In this document: one piece after another, positions 1 to 11,935 of the stretch
Layout of the letters: each line of letters starts with the position of its first letter
Position numbering within the stretch: position 1 is the stretch's first letter
Assembly: GCA_902651635.1 (NCBI GenBank)
Contig: CACRSC010000011.1
Span: forward strand, 88,956-143,843
Direction of reading: 5' to 3'
DNA from: Mastigamoeba balamuthi
Taxonomy: Eukaryota; Evosea; Mastigamoebida; Mastigamoebidae
Length of the DNA: 54,888 nucleotides
Notes under the pieces: generated by a model
Seen by the model: the letters and a program-made list of their open reading frames with translations, nothing else
The model's database searches: none
What the model was told of the DNA's origin: nothing
Made by a program: the position numbers and the translations under genes

Positions 1-51
1 CCCGAGATACGCAAATCGTGTCCCCTCAGATAATTTTGTTGGCGCGACGCT

Positions 52-2175
52 ATGGCGGGCGTCAAGCCGGAGCTCAAGTCCGAGCACCTCAAGCCCGAGC
101 CCCACGCGGCCTCCGCGCCGCCGCTGGCGCACGCGCGCGCCACGCGGGGCCACACGGGCGTCGACGGGCTGCTGGACGCCGTCGCGGGGCTGCCGGCGGC
201 GCTGCAGGCGCGGCTCTACGCGGACCCCTCGTCGGCGCGCGCCGTCTTCGCCTCGCTGCCCGCCCTCGAGCAGAGCCTCGTGCTGCGCCTGCTCCACGTC
301 GCCGAGCCCCTGCGCGCCTCTGTGGCGCTGCCGACGCCCTCTGCGGGGCCCGAGGGACCCCAGCGCCTCGACGGCGCCGTCGCGAGGCTCTGCGCCCTCG
401 GGATGCTCGCGGCCTCGAGCGACGACGGGGCCGCTGAGCCGGCGCTCTGCCTCACGGAGCCCCTGCGCCAGCGGCTGCTCGCCGACGTGCTGGGCGAGGG
501 CGAGGCCGCGGAGGAGGAGGAGGACGGCGGCGGCGGCGACGAGGAGGGTCGCCCGAGGACTGTCGAGCACACTGCGCAGGTCGAGGCCGCGGGCAGCGCC
601 GCCTTCGATGCCATCCTAGGCACGCCGCTGGGGGTCCCTCGCGCTGGTGGGCGGGCCCGTTGGCCGACCGGTGATGGGCCCGCTTGGGACTTGTGGTCGT
701 GCCGTGGGTGGCTGTGCTGTTCGCCCGCGTGGGCTGTGCGGCACCTCAAGGGGGGAGGGGAGGCAGACCCCGTTGTTGGTGGGCTGTGGTCCATGACCAC
801 TGGTGCTGTACACACTCTGGAGGGATGCTTGTGGAGTGCTGGAGTCCGTTTGGTGCCCTGGGCGGTGGCGCACTTCGATGTGGTTGGGCTTTTCTGTTGG
901 GGCTGCGAGTCGCTTGCTCCGCTGCCCGAGCAGTCGCTCTCGCTGCACGGTTGTCTGCCGTGCACCAGGAGCCTCGCTGTGACTATCGCTGACGGGGATG
1001 CGTGGGTGCAGGGTACCTGGCGAGAGGAGCTGCCGAGGAGCCTGTGTCGGGTGTCGACGCGGACTACCTCGCCATGATGTCGGGGGCTGCGGTGCACGCG
1101 ACGGTGGACCCCCCGCAGCACGTCATCGATGTCCTCGTGGCCTCTGGCCTCCTCGACGCCCAGACGCGCCGCCTGACCCCCGCGGGCTTCGGCTTCCTGC
1201 TCGGCAGCCGCCGCGACCAGCTCTGGGGCCTCCTGCTCCGCTTCGCCCGCGGCTCGGACGGCAGCTCCTCTGCCGCCGCCCGCGAGCGCGAGTGCGAGAC
1301 GCTCTGTGCGATCCTCCGCGTGTGCCACTGCGAGCCGCGCGCGCGGGGCTACTCGACGGCGCGCATGTCGCAGCGCGAGCGCGAGACGCTGGCGCAGCTG
1401 CAGGGGTTCGGGGTCGTCGCCGTGCAGCGCGGCGGGGGCGCGTTCCACCCCTCGGCGCTCGCCAAGGAGCTCTGGGGCGGCAGCAGCTCGCTGGTCGCGG
1501 ACCCCGCGGACGTGGCCGCCGTGTGCGCCCCCGCACAGTCGGCCGCCGTCAGCGCGGGCAACAGGCAGCGCGTGCGCAGCAAGGGCTTCATCATCGTCGA
1601 GTCCAACAGCCGCGTCTACGCCTACACCGGCAGCGCCATACAGATCAGTCCGTGGCGTGCTCGCTCTCTGCTTTTGCTCGCCCGGCTGACCCTCTCTCCT
1701 CCCGTTGCGCAGCGCTGCTGGAGCTGTTCGTGAGCCCCATACACAAGATGCCCGGGTTCTTCAGCGGCGAGATCACGCGCGAGTCTGTGCAGAAGGCCGT
1801 CTCCCGGGGCATCAAAGCCTCGCAGATGATCGCCTTCCTCATGCACAACGCCCACCCCGTGGTCTCGGGAGAGTGCGATTGCCATCAGCCAGCCGGCCAC
1901 CGCGTCTCACATCGCTTTTTTGTATGAATGGCGACAGCGGGATGCCGGACACGATCAAAGACCAGATCAAGCTGTTCGCCAAGGAGAGGACGAGGCTCTC
2001 GATGGCGCCGGCGGTGCTGTACAGGTTCGCCACGGCCGAGGCGTACGCGCGGGCCAAGCAGCTGGCGCGCAGCAGCGGCGCGATGCTGTGGTCGAGCAGG
2101 TCGGAACCGTGGCTCGCTGTCGACCCCGCGGCCACGCCGGCCATCAACGCGCTCATCTCCTCCCTCCGGACCTAG
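52..2175 (+). CDS. TFB2: TFIIH subunit TFB2 (p52/GTF2H4), four exons
   Basis: Core TFIIH subunit that anchors and stimulates the XPB/SSL2 ATPase in transcription initiation and nucleotide-excision repair (family knowledge). Exons are 52-619, 1012-1647, 1713-1872 and 1938-2175, giving 533 aa (human protein 462 aa). The exons after the first match TFB2 along their length: the 'GFIIVESNSRVYAYT' block, a 'HNAHPV' block, then 'MPDTIKDQIKLF' in the C-terminal region. Introns 2 and 3 are both 65 nt with matching phase. Intron 1 best fits a GC donor (GCACGC at 620); a GT donor near 646 would also keep frame and add about 9 residues. Residues about 150-175 are an acidic insert. The ATG at 52 gives the full N-terminus. 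Confidence 0.9.
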
Positions 2176-2526
2176 AGAGCGCCCTCCATCCCCCCATCTC
2201 AGCAGGACTCTTATCGCTGTGCGCAGTGGTCCTCCCCTCTTGTGGTGTTGCAGCTGCTGATGCATCTTTGCTGGTCAGCTCTGTCGCATTTTTGTCGATT
2301 TCCAGTGCATTTTCGGGCTGAGCTTGTGTCAACCCTCTCAGGCCGGCCTGCGGTTCGCTGCTGCATGAAAGCCACGGAGGAAGGAAAGTGCTTCCTCGCC
2401 TGGGGGAGGTGCCACCCGCTCGGCTGGCCGAGAGCGGAACTGTGGTTTGGGACACCGGTGATATTTCGCCGGTTCTATTCATAGATCTGGTAAGACGCGG
2501 TCGGCGGGCGACCCAGACACGCAAAG
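2176..2526. other. Intergenic spacer, TFB2 to coiled-coil gene
   Basis: No gene is seen. A patch reading TGATATTTCGCC at 2459-2470 lies 57 nt before the next start codon and resembles patches upstream of other genes here. Confidence 0.5.
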
Positions 2527-5500
2527 ATGCAGAGGGGAGCACCAGGCGAGGGCCCCCCTGCGCCCCCTCACGCGAATACCACCGTGCAGCCCCCGCCCTT
2601 CCCGAATCGCGTCTCGCTCCCGCTTCCCGCGGCTCTCACGCTTCTCTTGCGCTTCTCGCGCTTCTCTCGCGGACCCGCAGGCTGAGGTCGTCCGCGCCGC
2701 CCACGCGATACTCCTGAGGGTCCGCGAGGCCGCGCAGGGCGTCTCGCCTACGCCGCCCACGATGCCGGCGCCTGTGCGGGCGGAGGACCTCGAGGCGTTC
2801 GCTGCCTGCGACGTCATCGCGCCCGTCGAGCGCCTGCGCGCGTCGTACCAGTCGCTGCTGCGCAAGTTCTACGACAGCCGCACGACGCTGCTCCGCGCGG
2901 GGTTCGCGGGCCTCGCGGCGCAGCCCGCGGCCTCGGCGGCGGCGCGGTCCGCGGAGACGGGGAAGCTGCTCGCGGACCTGTCGCGGTACCAGCCCCTCGT
3001 GCCCTCGCAGACAGAGTACGAGGCGCTGCGGGCGCGCGTCTCGGAGCTCGAGAGGGAGCGCGACGAGCTGCGCAGGGCAGCGGGGGCCGCGGACGAGGCC
3101 CGCGTGCGCGCCGAGGCCGAGCGCGAGGGCCTGGCCGCCCAGCTGCGCTCCAGGGACGCCGAGTCGCAGGCCACGCGAGCGGCGCTGGCGCTGTGCCGCG
3201 GGGGCCTCTGCTCGCTGTCACGGGACCTCGAGGCGATGCGTTCCGAGCTGCGCGGCGCCGTGCAGGACGCCGCGCGCATCGCGCAGGAGGCTGCCGAGAG
3301 GATCGAGGAGGAGGCCGCGCGGAAGCAGGAGGCCTGCGGCCTGCTGCGCCGCCCCTCCACGTCTCCGTACTACATCGGCTTCGGCACCTCGTCTCTGGCC
3401 AGCGGGTGTGCGGGCCAGGCCGAGGAGAGCACCGAGGACGTGCTGAGGTCGCTCGACGCGATCAGGTCGCAGATAGGGCTGTTCTCTGGGCTCGCGGAGG
3501 ACCCCGGGGGGTACTGCAACAGCGGCCTGTCGTCGCCCTCGTCTGCGTCGTCGCAGGGGGGGGCCTGGGCGCCCGTCGCGACGTGGAGAGCCACCTGCGA
3601 CGGGCGCGGACTGTGCCGAGGGCGCGCGATGAGCTCAGGCAGCCCTCTCCCTCGCGGGCCCCCCCGTCCTCGCGGCCTCTACGGGACCTATGCGGAGCGG
3701 ACGCGGGCGCTGCGGACTACAGTGCCTCGTCCGACGATGACGAGTACTAGGGCCTCGTCGCACTCGCTCGCCGCCGCCGGCACGGAGCTCAGCTCCTCGC
3801 AGGACAGCGACCGCGGGGGCTACGCCGACAACGCCGAGTGCCACGCCGCCGTGCTCGAGGACTCGCCGCCCAGCCAGGAGACCACCCCCAAGGAGCCCGA
3901 CGCTCTGTGGGCCGCACTGCCCAAGCCCGCCGCGTCTCAGGATGAGCGGCAGCGGCACTCCAGGCGGAGCTCTTCCCGCCGGGCCCGGAGAGAGGAGGCC
4001 GCCCCCTGTGCCGATGTGGCCTACCTCGAGGGGCCGGCGGTCGAGCCCGCTGCGGACCCGGAGCCCATCAAGAGGAAGAAGAGGTCACGGGACAAGTGCC
4101 TCCGGAAGCTGGAGGAGCCCACCGAGCTGGCGGGGATCCTCGACGCTGTGCAGGCCTCTCCCCCGCGCGCCCGCGCCAGGCCGGCCAAACCCAAGTCGCC
4201 CGCGGGTTCCCAGTGCCCACAGGCCGCCGCCGACAGGGGGGAGAGGGAGGGGGACGACCAGGAGAGGGCCGCCAAGACACCCGTTCGAGCATCGCCGCCC
4301 CCGCGCGCGCGGTCGACGAGACCCAAGTCGCCTGTCGCTGCTGAGTGCCCGCAGGCCCCGGAGGGAAAGGAGGACGGCCAGGACAGGCCCATGAAGATGC
4401 CAGCGGCGCCAGAGGTGAGGCCGCCGAGGATCACAGTGCACCCGCCGACCCCCAAGGAGAGCCACGACAAGCCACAGGCAGCCCGCGAGGCCTGTGGTGC
4501 TGGTGCTTCCGCAGCGCAGGTGGTGGTCCCCGAGCTCGCGATCGACGGGACCCTCCCGGAGGCCAGCGACGCGCCGTCCGAGGAGCCCGCGGCTGCCCCA
4601 GAGCCCGAGCCCGAAGCGCAGGCAGCGGCACCACCGCCGCCTCCGCCGCCTCCGCCACCACCCCCGCCGATGCCCGCGATGCCGGAGGTCCACGTCGCGA
4701 CGCCCGTGGCCGCTGTTCCCGCGATTGTGCTGACGCCCGCCCGGGCATCGAGCCCCTTAGCGCGCAGCGTCCCGTCCAGCCCGTCCAACACGCATTTGAC
4801 TGCCCCGTACGCACCGCTTCCCTCGCTCGCTGCAGCCTTTGAGGCACAGAGAGAGCTGTGCTGACCTCGCAGACCGCTGCAGGCCCTCTGCACGAGACCT
4901 GTTCGAGGAGCTTATCCGCAAGACTCGCGGGAACAAAGACAGGTGAGCACCCCACGCAAACAGCGCACCGCACCGCATCTGACACCCCGGAGCAGCAGAG
5001 AGAAGCGGATCCTGGCCATCACTAAGATCGAGACGCCCAAGCCGGTGAACACGACCGAGAGGAACCCGCTGTTCCTGCAGATCAAGCAGATCAAGCCCGA
5101 CAGCCACACGCGGTCGCGGTCTATCGCGCGCTGCGAGGCCGAGGCGGCCCAGAAGGTCACGCAGCGCATCTCCGCGCAGCGTCAGGTCGCCGACTCGATG
5201 CTGCAGGCCGGCCGCGGCGCGCTGAAGAAGACCGGGGGCTTCGACAAGCTGCGCGAGCTCGAGGAGAGGCGCAGCGAGGCGGTGAAGATCTACTGCCGCG
5301 AGGACAAGGGCATCATGGACGAGGGCTCGGAGGAGGGCCTCGAGGAGGAGGAGGTCATCGACTCGGACGACGACGAGGGCGGCCTGGCCGACGACGCCGA
5401 CGAGGACGACGGGGGCCTCGTCGAGGCGCTCGTCGGGGCGGCCGTCAAGGCTCCGTCGCGGCCCTCGAGCCCGCACCCCGTGCTGCCCTCGTCCAAGGGC

Positions 5501-5803
5501 TGGTCGACGCTCTTCAACGCCATCGCCCCGCCGGGGGTGCAGGGCGGGGGCCCCACCGTGTTCCTCTCGCCTGCCAGCGTCTCCGGGAGGCTCCAGGGCT
5601 CGCCCCGGGGCCAGCGAGACAGGGCCGAGCGCTGGTTCATCGGGGGAGGCGTCATGGGCGGCCCAGCGGCTGCGCAGGCGGCGGCGGCTGCGGAGGACCG
5701 CGAGGCCGAGGAGGACATCACCGACGAGGACGACGGGCAGCCGCTGCTGGCCTCGCTGATGCCCGTGCTCTCCAAGTCGGGCTTCCACGTGGTGGCCCGC
5801 TAG
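2527..5803 (+). CDS. Large coiled-coil, proline-rich, acidic-tailed protein (unrecognised)
   Basis: Exons 2527-2610, 2681-4768, 4836-4942 and 4999-5803 encode about 1027 aa; the introns (70, 67 and 56 nt) all join in frame. I do not recognise a family. Order: a short proline-rich head; an alpha-helical region with heptad-like coiled coil at about residues 55-220; a long Ser/Pro/basic low-complexity middle; a run of about 13 prolines near residue 650; then a better-ordered block 'RDLFEELIRKTRGNKDR' continuing into 'EKRILAITKIETPKPV'. That block is followed by a helical stretch and an Asp/Glu-rich tail. A cytoskeletal or scaffold role is possible but unsupported. The start at 2527 is chosen because an intron with a pyrimidine-rich 3' end separates it from the in-frame ATG at 2762. 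Confidence 0.75.
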
Positions 5804-6022
5804 GCGCCTCCTGAGCGGCTCTGTGGTTCCTTTTTTGGCCGGACTCTTCTATATCCTACGGAGATCTCTTCCCCCTAAAATAGAACTCGCTGTTTTTCCT
5901 GCAGAACCCGCTGGGTGTCGGAGGTCCGGTGGGTTTTGCGCCGTTTTTCTCCGGAGATCAGCGAGATCACAGCTCATATTACTCGGAAGCGTCTGAAGGA
6001 AGACAGAGAGTCATAGCCGCAA

Positions 6023-6937
6023 ATGAACACGCACAGCAACAGCAGAGGCAGCAGCACTGCAGTGCTCACCAAGCCACTCGGCACGCCTGCCGTTGTAAGG
6101 AGGGCAGCCTCGACCAAGAAGAGCCCGCCGGTGGTCGCTTATCCGCAGAGGGCACACACGAACAACTCGCAGGACAACAGGACGTCGAGCGGCGCTCGCC
6201 AGGAGCACGCGACCACTCCCAGGAGGCTCTCCATCCAGAGGGCGGGCCAGGGAGCCACGCAGGCAGTGCCCTGCACGCTGTCGGAGCCGTGCGGTCCTCT
6301 CGGCAGCTCCAGCACCAACACGGTCGCTCTCGGACTGCTGGGCCAAGTGGCCCGCGCACCGGCGCAGAGGATGGAGCAGCTCGAGGGCACCTCGGGATTC
6401 CGGGCCGACGCGGCGGTGGCGTTTGTGCCGAGCAGCTCTGTCTACAAGAATACGTTCCTCTGCGGCTTCCGGTGCAGCCGCTGCCAGCACCCGTGGGTGT
6501 CGGCCAAAGCCACGATGGAGCTCTGGTTCTACAAGCGCGAGCGGCTATTCGACGTCCGCGTGTGGGGACAGATGTGCATCAGGTGCAAGTCGACGGCCGC
6601 ACATCTGCCGATCGTGGACGAGGCCCAGTGGGCCCTCGTGCTCGGCCTGTTCAACACCGTCCTGAGGACCAAGTCCCAGCACAAGGACCACGACGACACC
6701 GAGAGCATCCGGGTGAAGACCGAGGCCAAGCCCCAGCACAAGGACGACGGCTCCGAGAGCATCCCGGTGAAAGCCGAGCCCCACGAGGAGAGGCTCTGCC
6801 AGCGCTGCAGACTCCTGGGTGCGATTCCCATTGCTTTCCGATGAGCTAGCTAATCGCTCTGCGCGCTCTCAGGAGACAAGTGCTGGCTGGTTGTGCACAA
6901 CTACTGTCTGTCCGAGCGTCGCATTGCGGCCAACTGA
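6023..6937 (+). CDS. 3CxxC-type zinc-finger protein
   Basis: Two exons, 6023-6818 and 6873-6937, give 286 aa. The first ~130 residues are Ser/Thr/Gln/Arg-rich. After that come 'FRCSRCQHPWVSA', 'GQMCIRCKS' and, across the intron, 'LCQRCRLLGDKCW...H' near the C-terminus. This spacing of three CxxC pairs is that of the zf-3CxxC domain found in animal receptor-transporting proteins and many fungal and protist proteins. Two near-repeat segments ('KTEAKPQHKDD' and similar) sit between the second and third pairs. The intron has donor GTGCGA and supplies the final Cys/His motif, which an unspliced reading would lose. Molecular role unknown. It ends 63 nt from the end of the convergent lectin/LRR gene. 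Confidence 0.75.
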
Positions 6938-7000
6938 GGGCGGCAGGAGACACCAAACTAGTGCGAAGAAATGGCGCCCACTGCAACACTGCGTGATCAT

Positions 7001-10000
7001 CTATTGGGCTGGGGCATCGGCACGGCTGGCGTTGCGGTAGGACAGCTTGGTGATGGACTTTACCATGTCCTGGCTCAACATGTTCTCTGTCGGAGAGTTC
7101 AGGGGCGACCTGATCAGTGAGCCGTGGCATGGAGGCGGGCTGTAGAGGGGGCAACGCACCACGCAGGAGGACCCTGCAGGTGATCTTGCCCGTCTGCAGG
7201 TAGGTCTCGATAAACGACGCGCCGAAATCAGTCACTTCGTTGGCTGTTGTGGCTTGTCAGTTGACCGTGGGCAGTCACTGAAGATTGGAATGTACAGCAG
7301 AGATCAAGGCAGCTGAGACGGCTTCCCTCGGCGAGAGCGGACGAGAGCTGCCTCGCCCCCTTGTCACCTATGCGGTTCACTGCAGCGCGGAGCGCGGGTC
7401 AGACAGTGCGTCAGGGTGGACGCTGGGCACGCACGGAAGAGCCCGAGATGCGAGAGATTCCTTGCGGTCCTGAGGGTCTCCGCGAGGTTCTCTACGCCAG
7501 CGTCTGTGATCTTGTTGTCTGCGCGGACGTGCTGTGCTGAGTCTCTGCTGGCGCTGGTGGGGCAACAAGAGGCGTACTGCCGAGGAGCAGCGTCTTCAGC
7601 GAGCTCCGCACGAGCGGCGAGGCCAATCTCCCGGCGCCGCAGTCCCCCAACTCCGTGGCTTCGGTCCCCCTTGTTAGACAGCCGCAGCGTATCAGAAGCC
7701 TGCACGACTCACCAGAGATGTCGAGGAACGTGAGCGTCGAGTTCGCTCTGAGCATGTCGCAGATCTGCGCGGCCCCCTCCTGTGCCAGTTTGTTCGCTTC
7801 ACGCGGGCGGCACAGAGTGAGCGCAGAGGAGCCCGTGGCCAAGGGCAACAGTGCTGACCTGCGAGCACCAGAGTGTTCAGAGTCTTGTTGGCGGCGAGGG
7901 CGAGAGCCAGCTGGCTGGCTCCCAGGCTGCCGACCAGGTTGTCTGAGAGCAGTCAGACGAGGTGAGAGCGGAATCGCAGCTGTGTCCACTGCGCACCAGA
8001 GATGTTGAGGAACAGCAGAGTGCTATTCTCCTTCAACGCGCAGGCCAGAGACGAGGCCCCCGAGTCGCCCACCGTGTTATCTGCACCCCACGGCGCTGGT
8101 CAGTACTGCGCCCTGGTGCGTGTTCAGGAGGAACGCACGGGAGACGTCCAGCTCTGTGATGGGGCACTTTGTCTGCAGAAGGTGGGCCAACTTGGCTGCC
8201 CCGAACTCGTGTATCCCGTTGGCTGTCTGACGGCGTTAGGGCGCGCTGGTACCGATGCGTGCGCACTGTCGAGCTTGATGCTCGTCATTGCAGGGTGGTT
8301 CTCCAGCGCGAGCACCAGGGCTGTCACTCCCTCGTCTCCGATTCCGTTGTCTGAGGGCGGAGGTCACAGAGTGCTCTGGCACAGCGGGGGGCACTCACTG
8401 GAGAGGACCAGCGACCGGAGGTTGGCGTTCTCCCGCAGCGCGGGCGCCATGCGCGAGAGCCCGCTGTTGCCGAGCTCGCTCTCGGAGATGTTAAGGCACG
8501 TCAGCGTGCGGTTCGCTCTGACCGAGTCGTAGATGTCCTTTGCGGCCTTGCCGACGTACTTTCCTGTGCGCGCACCGGCAGGGACGGGAAGTCAGCAACG
8601 TGCACTTGGTACTGGATGCACGGGCCAGAACACGAGAACGACTTGAGGTACTGGTTCACGCTCAGCAGCGAGATGGCCATCAGGGCGCCCGCGTCGCCGA
8701 TGTTGTTGCCTGGGAGCAGGGGCTACGTTGTGAGGACGTGAACGTGAATGGGGTGGTGGTGCTGTGCGTGTTGCGCAGTACCCGACACGTCGACTTCGGT
8801 GACGGTCCTGTTCGACCTGATCGAGGCGAAGAGTCGCGATGAGCTCGCCTCGTCTATCTTGCAGGCTGGCAGGGGGGTCAGTTCGGGAAACCGGTGGCCT
8901 GTAGCGCCCACATCTCATGTGAATGCTGGCCAGCGTAGTGTTCTCCCGGAGGGTGTCGGCGAGACAGAGGGCTCCCGCGTCGCCCACGTCGTTCCCTGAG
9001 CGTCCACCAGTGAGGCATATTGGGCATCGTGCGGCTCGGGCGTACCGGAGAGATTCAGCTCGACGAGGGCCATGTTGTTCTCGAGGGCCCTGGCGATGTG
9101 GCTCACTCCTAGCGGTGTCAGCCCGTTCGCTGTGTACAACTCGCTCGTTCAGCCGTGGGGGAGGAGGGAAGTAGGAAGGACGGCGCACACGACACGTCGA
9201 GGGACGTGAGGGTCTTGGATGAGCGCAGAACGGGGACCAGTTGCAGCGCCAGGGAGTCTCCAATGCCGTTTGCTGTCGGAGGCCTGCCAGCTTAGCAGAG
9301 AGCGAGGCGAGCACAGGCAACAGAGGACCCTGCGCACCCGATATGTTGAGCTGCTTCAGCGGAGAGGCCTTCTCGCGGAGCACGCAGGCGATGCGCGCCG
9401 CCCCGGACTCCCCGATGGCGTTGTCTGCCGACATGCGACCAGACCCCCAGTCGTGAGACACGGCGACGAGGCGCATAAGGCAGAGAGGCGCAGCGCACGC
9501 GAGAGGTCGAGGGCCCTGATCGACGGGCACTCCTTGAGCGCGTTGGCCACCAGCACAGCGCCCGCCTCGTCCACCCCGAACCCTGTCGAGCGCTCTGTCA
9601 GCCCCGCGAGCGTGCGACCCTCTCTGGGAAAGTGGGGGGGAGGGGGCAGTGCGGTACTCTGGAGGTCGAGGGCCTGCAGCTGCGTCCTCTTGCACTGCGC
9701 GATGATGTCGACCCACTCGGGCTGCCCGAGCGCCGACGGCAGCACCGCCTTCCACAGCCGCCACCTCTGCTCCGCGGCGAGGGCGCCTGGGCCCGGGGCT
9801 GGCGGCTGCGGCTGCGGCTGCTGGGCGGCTGCTGCGGGCGGCCGAGGCGACGCCACGACGACCTGCGCCCCGGCCACGTCGGCGCCGCCCTCGGTGTCGA
9901 GCACCATGTCCTTGAAGGCGATGAGCGAGATCGAGCCGCTGGCGTCGGCCCTCCACCGCTGGTTCTTGTCGCCGTTGCGCTCCCACTGTTTTTTGGCGGT

Positions 10001-10488
10001 CGTACGCAGCACATCAGTTGTCTTCAGCGCTATTTTCGCGATCTGCGACGATTTTCGAGATATTGGCCGGAGAAAGCGGGACCTGGATGACGTGGTGGCC
10101 GCGGGCCACGTAGCCCTGGACGTCGAGGACCATGTTGCTGTGCCGCGCGGCCACGAACTGCTTCTGGTCCGACACACGCTCGAACTTGAACTGCTGGTGC
10201 GGCCCCCCGTTGAACTGGCCCACCTTCACCTTCGCGCTCTTGCTGGTGCTCGCATCTGCGCCGATTCCGCGGGGAGGTGAGTTGCTGTTGCGTTGAGATG
10301 GGCTGGTTTGCGTTCAGTTCGCGTTGGAAACAGAGGGAAACTCGCAGGAAAACCGGAAGAACCGTGCACGGTGGGCGGGGGGAGAGAGAGGCCTGTGCGT
10401 CACCGGCGATTTCGAGAGCGAGGCCGCTGCTCTCGCGGATGATGTAGTAGAACGTGTCGGAAGCGACCTCGGCCTCACCACCCTGCAT
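7001..10488 (-). CDS. Ricin-type (beta-trefoil) lectin domain plus leucine-rich repeats, about 20 exons
   Basis: Exon 1 (10488-10404), exon 2 (10255-10083) and exon 3 (9985-9658) encode a ricin-B-lectin-like domain with QxF/QxW motifs ('QQFKFE', 'NQRWRAD') and a Pro/Gln linker. About 16 further exons follow, nearly all 84-90 nt, each encoding one RNI/NLRC-type repeat of 28-29 residues such as 'DNTVGDSGASSLACALKENS'. Examples lie near 9585, 9433, 9272, 9129, 8987, 8860, 8708, 8345, 8222, 8081, 7944, 7795, 7525 and 7240. The exon near 8560-8400 carries two repeats. The last exon ends at the TAG at 7001-7003 ('MLSQDMVKSITKLSYR...'). All checked repeat introns are phase 1. No signal peptide is seen, so it is probably intracellular. 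Carbohydrate binding and protein scaffolding are inferred from the domains only; inner exon edges are approximate. Confidence 0.8.
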
Positions 10489-10899
10489 TCTTGACTCACC
10501 TTAACGAAAAACGAAAACGGCCAGGAAAGATCCGCGTATCGCAACAACCCCGAAGACACCCGAAATATCTTTCCCCAGACCTGTGGGCGATTTTTGTAGG
10601 GATGTCGCCCACCGGCATGCACACGCACTCGAGTCTTGCCTTCGGCTGAGTGCCCTTGTGTTCCCTCCATGACAGCGTTTCTGTCTTCGTCGGCTCCATT
10701 CCCGCAGTGTCCTTGCTTCCTGTGCATAGAGGCTGCTCCCGAACACACGCGGAAATGGCTCCTGCACGGGAGCCCGAGGGAGCTTCCGAGCACGGCAGAC
10801 GCGCAGGAGAGCGGTGGGAAATGCGGGGGCCTGGATCTGTGCGTCCCAAAAAACCAGGGGAATCGGGGAAACCGAAGGGGAGCATTGGACGTGCGCATC

Positions 10900-11713
10900 G
10901 ACGTCAGACGCATGTCTATGGAGTTCGCGCACGCGCGATATCCCGCAACAGCCCTCGCTGGTACGCGCTCATGCCTGCGGCGCGGCCTGATGGCGCTTGT
11001 CTGCGCTGGCGTTGGCCCACGAGGAGTCCGGGGGTGAGGGTGTGGGCAAAATGGCGCTGTTTTTCATTTGTGCAACGGTCTGCGAAATTGAAGTTGTTGT
11101 ATGCAACGGCGCCGTGCTGAGCGCGCCGACCGCATCGTATGGATATACCGCCCACCCGGATGCCGTATTCCCGGTGTGCCACTCGAGTCGAGCGACTGAT
11201 GCTCGGAACCGGCTCCAAACTCAATTTCGCCATTTCGCCGCTCTTTTCGTCGCTGCGATTTATTTCGCCGCTGTTCTCCAACGGCTTTTCCGCGCCGAAT
11301 TCGTCTCGACAGAAGGTGGCCTTCGTGCAGCCGCAATGGGGGTGCTACTCACTGGCTCCGCAGGTGATGTGGCAATTTCGCTGCGACTTGAATGTGCAGT
11401 GTAAACGGCGGAAGATGAGGGGCACGTACAGTGTTGTTGCTGCCTCATAGGGAGCGAGCACCTGCAGGAATCGCTGGGCGCGTCTCCGCGGACAGGTTTG
11501 AACGCGGTTCCGGACCGGAAGAGGGCGTCTGGGAGGGAACGCGAAAACCGGGGCAAGGGGGGATGGCGAGCACCGGCGGAAGCGGTGTGGGCGATCGCTC
11601 ATCGCCTGCATCAGATTCATGGCACCGATGGGGGCGGGAACTGCCTTAGGCGGTAGGTCCTGGGATTTACCCATCCCGAAAAGCGCTGTGATCCGCCAGA
11701 AATCGTGACTCAC
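10900..11713 (-). CDS. Possible unrecognised spliced gene (low confidence)
   Basis: The minus strand holds a splice-flanked reading frame at 11473-11353 (acceptor CCCAG, donor GTGAGT) encoding 'RFLQVLAPYEAATTLYVPLI' and onward. Its phase-1 donor matches a phase-1 acceptor at 10975/10974, leading into 'MSAYQRGLLRDIARANSIDM'. An upstream piece beginning 'MSHDFWRITALF' at 11713 is in the same frame, but no acceptable junction to it was found. No family is recognised, the 3' end cannot be fixed, and the whole could be chance. Confidence 0.25.
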
Positions 11714-11797
11714 ATTCCGCTCCGTGGCGCTTTAAAGGCCTGGATTTTCGAATGACGCATTCATATTTTAACTTCACTCGTGTGTTTGGGCTTGTTC

Positions 11798-11819
11798 GTG
11801 CATCCCCGACACTCGGAAC
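11798..11819 (+). promoter_or_regulatory. Shared upstream motif, SLC35F6-like gene 1
   Basis: GTGCATCCCCGACACTCGGA lies 117-138 nt before the ATG and aligns, with gaps, to blocks upstream of the other two paralogs (14469-14489 and 16930-16950). A promoter or 5'-UTR element is inferred from conservation between the copies. Confidence 0.4.
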
Positions 11820-11935
11820 GCCCGTGTCAGAGCCGCGCATCGCAGCTTAGGATACGGAAATAGTTGATATCGCCGCGCAATAGCGGGTGGACTCGGAAGA
11901 GAAGCGACTAGAGCACCGAGAAGGACAAGAAGAAG

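Larger units (their letters stand above)
10489..11935. other. Gene-poor stretch before the SLC35F6 array
   Basis: Nothing here is recognised with confidence. A CGAAATATCTTT patch at 10561-10572 lies upstream of the lectin/LRR gene. A possible unrecognised minus-strand gene (separate entry) lies inside. 11866-11874 holds a GATATC patch 62 nt before the first transporter's start. Confidence 0.5.

Noticed and set aside
7364-9174. Many plus-strand open frames across 7.3-9.2 kb
   Set aside because: They are shadows of the minus-strand LRR exons, which show repeat structure, splice sites and phase agreement.
9658-10488. Possible ricin-like toxin gene
   Set aside because: Only a ricin-type lectin (beta-trefoil) domain is present, with no catalytic toxin domain and no signal peptide; such domains are common in non-toxic proteins.
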